Positions 61,561-64,000 of a stretch of 64,000 bases of DNA are shown in pieces; positions within the stretch are counted from its first letter, which is position 1, and each line of letters opens with the position of its first letter. Below the pieces are notes generated by a model, which was not told the origin of the DNA, ran no database searches, and was given only the letters and a program-made list of their open reading frames with translations. The stretch is from an uncultured Pelagibacteraceae bacterium (GTDB taxonomy: Bacteria; Pseudomonadota; Alphaproteobacteria; Pelagibacterales; Pelagibacteraceae), in contig CACKNV010000001.1 of the NCBI GenBank assembly GCA_902601705.1, positions 62,001-126,000 on the forward strand. Direction: 5' to 3'. The position numbers were made by a program, and so were the translations under genes.

Positions 61561-64000
61561 ATGTTGAAAAAAATCGTTGTAAAAGGCGCTAAAGAACACA
61601 ACTTAAAAAATGTTTCTCTTGAAATCCCAAAAGAGAAATTAGTTGTTATTACAGGTCTTTCTGGATCAGGAAAATCGTCTTTAGCTTTTGATACAATCTA
61701 TGCGGAAGGACAAAGAAGGTACGTAGAAAGTCTTTCATCTTACGCAAGACAATTTTTGGATAAAATGAAAAAACCTAAAGTGGATTTAATCGAGGGCTTA
61801 AGCCCAGCTATATCGATAGAGCAAAAAAATACCTCAAAAAATCCAAGGTCGACAGTAGCAACAGTGACTGAAATTTATGATTACATGAGAGTCTTATTTG
61901 CTCGTGTTGGAATTCCCTACTCCCCATTCACAGGAAAGCCTATCGTTTCTCAGCCAATAAGTGAAATGGTTGATAAAATTAAAAAATTGCCGAAGGATAG
62001 TACAATTTATCTTCTTGCTCCAATAGTACGGGGAAGAAAAGGTGAATATAAAAAAGAAATTTTAAATTATAAAAAACGTGGTTTCTCAAAAATTAAAGTA
62101 GATGGGAAATATCTTAATATTGATGAATTTCCGAATTTAAATAAAAAACTCAAACATGAAATTTCTATAATTGTAGATAGATTAATTTTAAATTCTAGTC
62201 TCGGAAATAGATTGGCTGATAGTGTTGAAACTGCAGTAAATTTGTCTAATGGATTACTTGTGGTCGAGTATGAAAATGAAACTTTACCCAAAAAATTTAG
62301 AAAACGAGAAACTATAACTTTTTCTTCAAAGTTCTCATGTCCAGAAAGTGGCTTCACTATTGAAGAAATTGAACCAAGACTTTTTTCTTTTAACTCTCCT
62401 TATGGTGCATGCGAAGAATGTGAGGGAATAGGACATAATCTTAATGTTGACCCGAACCTGGTTGTTTCGGATCCAAAAAAAAGTCTTCAAGACGGAGTAA
62501 TTGAACCTTGGGCTAAATCAACCTCCCTTTACTATGCACAAACTTTAGCATCAATTGCTAAACATTATAAAATATCAATGACAGATTCGTGGAGAAAAAT
62601 TTCAAAGAAAATTCAAGATGTTATTTTATACGGTTCAGATGAAGAAGAAATTAAATTTTCATATGATGATGGATACGAGGCTTATACTACTAAAAAAACA
62701 TTTGAAGGTGTAGTTAACAACCTTGAAAGACGATATTTAGAAACAGACAGTGAATGGAAACGAGAAGAAATATCTCAGTATCAAAGTGAGACAGCATGTG
62801 AAAAATGCAAAGGGATGAGACTAAAAGATGAGGCTCTTTGCGTAAAAATTAATTCATTAAATATAAGTGAGGTTACAGAAAAATCAATTGATGAGGCTCA
62901 AAAATGGTTTGAAAATTTACAAAATGTTTTAACAGAACGTGAAAACAAAATAGCTCAACATATTTTAAAAGAGATTAACGAAAGACTTAACTTCCTTTTA
63001 AATGTTGGTTTAAATTATTTAACCTTATCAAGAGAGTCAGGTACTTTGTCAGGAGGGGAAGCGCAAAGAATAAGGCTGGCTTCTCAAATTGGTTCAGGAC
63101 TAACAGGTGTTTTGTATGTGTTAGATGAACCTTCAATAGGTTTACATCAAAGAGATAATAAAAAATTAATCAAAGCACTTAAAAAATTAAGAGATTTAGG
63201 AAATACTGTGATTGTGGTTGAGCATGATATTGAAACTATGGAGAATTCAGATCACATAATAGATATTGGACCTGAGGCTGGATTAAATGGAGGACAAATA
63301 GTAGCAAATGGAACTGTCAAAGAAATAATTTCTAATGAAAAAAGTATAACTGGTGACTATTTATCTGGAAAAAAATTTATAGCAGTTCCTAAAAAAAGAA
63401 GATCTGCAAAGAATGGAAGATTTATTGAAATAAATGGTGCAAGTGGAAACAATTTAAAAAAAGTTAATTTAAAAATTCCAGTCGGAACTTTTACTTGTGT
63501 TACAGGAGTTTCCGGTAGTGGAAAATCAACTTTAATTTTACATACTTTGTATAATGCATTCAATTTAATGTTAAATAAAAATAAAAGTCGCAAAGTTCCA
63601 AAAGCTTTCACTGGTTTTAAAGGAACTGAATTGATAGACAAAATAATAGATATTGATCAATCCCCTATTGGAAGAACGCCTAGATCTAACCCTGCTACTT
63701 ATACAGGTGCGTTTGGACCTATTAGGGAATGGTTTGCAGGATTACCCGAGTCTAAAGCAAGAGGATACAAAGTTGGTAGGTATTCTTTTAATGTTAAAGG
63801 TGGGAGATGTGAAACATGTGAAGGTGATGGAGTAATAACCTATGAAATGCATTTTTTACCTGATGTATTTATTCCTTGTGATACATGTAAAGGTGCAAGA
63901 TATAATAGGGAAACATTAGAAATAAGGTTCAAAAATAAGAATATTGCAGACGTTCTAGATATGACTGTTGAAGAGGGATGCGAGTTTTTTGAGAACATAC
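61561..64000 (+). CDS. uvrA: Excinuclease ABC subunit A, N-terminal part (cut by window edge)
   Basis: Damage-recognition ATPase of nucleotide excision repair; about 813 of roughly 950 residues are inside the window. Motifs: first Walker [21 protein letters not shown], signature [16 protein letters not shown] and Walker [18 protein letters not shown], second Walker [17 protein letters not shown], and the DNA-binding zinc knuckle [11 protein letters not shown] / [12 protein letters not shown]. The first zinc module is CPESGF with [11 protein letters not shown], where one cysteine is serine; I recall this substitution from other alphaproteobacterial UvrA. Confidence 0.97.
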   Translation, partial: MLKKIVVKGAKEHNLKNVSLEIPKEKLVVITGLSGSGKSSLAFDTIYAEGQRRYVESLSSYARQFLDKMKKPKVDLIEGLSPAISIEQKNTSKNPRSTVATVTEIYDYMRVLFARVGIPYSPFTGKPIVSQPISEMVDKIKKLPKDSTIYLLAPIVRGRKGEYKKEILNYKKRGFSKIKVDGKYLNIDEFPNLNKKLKHEISIIVDRLILNSSLGNRLADSVETAVNLSNGLLVVEYENETLPKKFRKRETITFSSKFSCPESGFTIEEIEPRLFSFNSPYGACEECEGIGHNLNVDPNLVVSDPKKSLQDGVIEPWAKSTSLYYAQTLASIAKHYKISMTDSWRKISKKIQDVILYGSDEEEIKFSYDDGYEAYTTKKTFEGVVNNLERRYLETDSEWKREEISQYQSETACEKCKGMRLKDEALCVKINSLNISEVTEKSIDEAQKWFENLQNVLTERENKIAQHILKEINERLNFLLNVGLNYLTLSRESGTLSGGEAQRIRLASQIGSGLTGVLYVLDEPSIGLHQRDNKKLIKALKKLRDLGNTVIVVEHDIETMENSDHIIDIGPEAGLNGGQIVANGTVKEIISNEKSITGDYLSGKKFIAVPKKRRSAKNGRFIEINGASGNNLKKVNLKIPVGTFTCVTGVSGSGKSTLILHTLYNAFNLMLNKNKSRKVPKAFTGFKGTELIDKIIDIDQSPIGRTPRSNPATYTGAFGPIREWFAGLPESKARGYKVGRYSFNVKGGRCETCEGDGVITYEMHFLPDVFIPCDTCKGARYNRETLEIRFKNKNIADVLDMTVEEGCEFFENI

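Overview
The window is a very AT-rich, tightly packed bacterial chromosome segment. It most resembles a streamlined alphaproteobacterium of the SAR11 / Candidatus Pelagibacter kind. The support is gene order and sequence style rather than a search: alphaproteobacterial blocks (lepB-rnc-recO; glyA-nrdR-ribD-ribE-ribB-ribH-nusB; bamE / ubiquinol-cytochrome c chaperone / rpmF-plsX-ihfA-merR; mltB-rlpA-dacC-tmk-holB-metG-tatD; sdhE-recG-DUF502; ssb-gyrA-coaD-ppi-tgt with divergent uvrA), spacers of a few bases, many start/stop overlaps, lysine- and asparagine-rich proteins, and only one gene-free stretch above 300 bases.

Layout. 1-23805 is mostly housekeeping: signal peptidase and RNase III, heme (hemB, ctaA), one-carbon and nucleotide control (glyA, nrdR), a riboflavin operon, a proton-pumping pyrophosphatase, outer-membrane and respiratory assembly factors, ribosomal proteins L32, L33, L13 and S9, phospholipid synthesis, argC, hom, glpX and recJ. 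The 3' end of recJ runs into a tRNA-Glu gene. 23802-34949 is a carbohydrate island with divergent transcription units: iolE, iolG, a sugar ABC importer with a ROK kinase in the order known from fructose (Frc) systems, a second Gfo/Idh/MocA oxidoreductase, iolD, then an aldehyde dehydrogenase and an HpcH/HpaI aldolase. It encodes the first three steps of inositol breakdown, but IolB, IolC, IolJ and a recognisable IolA are not in the window. 34956-39694 looks accessory: a GIY-YIG protein, a fused double glycosyltransferase, a second glycosyltransferase, a tyrosine recombinase with a 35-bp near-perfect palindrome three bases from its start codon, a tiny membrane protein and a minimal alkylguanine-DNA alkyltransferase in noticeably less AT-rich DNA. 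A 412-bp non-coding stretch follows. 40107-64000 returns to core functions: transporters, a complex I accessory subunit, NhaA, glutathione peroxidase, the DNA polymerase/cell-wall cluster, RecG, tRNA modification, gyrase A, SSB and the start of UvrA.

Themes. Several proteins lack, or have altered, zinc sites seen in relatives (HemB of the aspartate type, cysteine-free L33, a ROK kinase without its zinc motif, TGT missing two zinc cysteines, NrdR with a changed second knuckle, UvrA with a broken first knuckle). Convergent genes repeatedly share stop codons on a four-base palindrome. The most interesting leads are the recombinase-plus-palindrome unit, the incomplete or rerouted inositol pathway, the zinc-poor TGT, and the recJ/tRNA-Glu overlap. 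All assignments come from reading the sequence; no searches were run.
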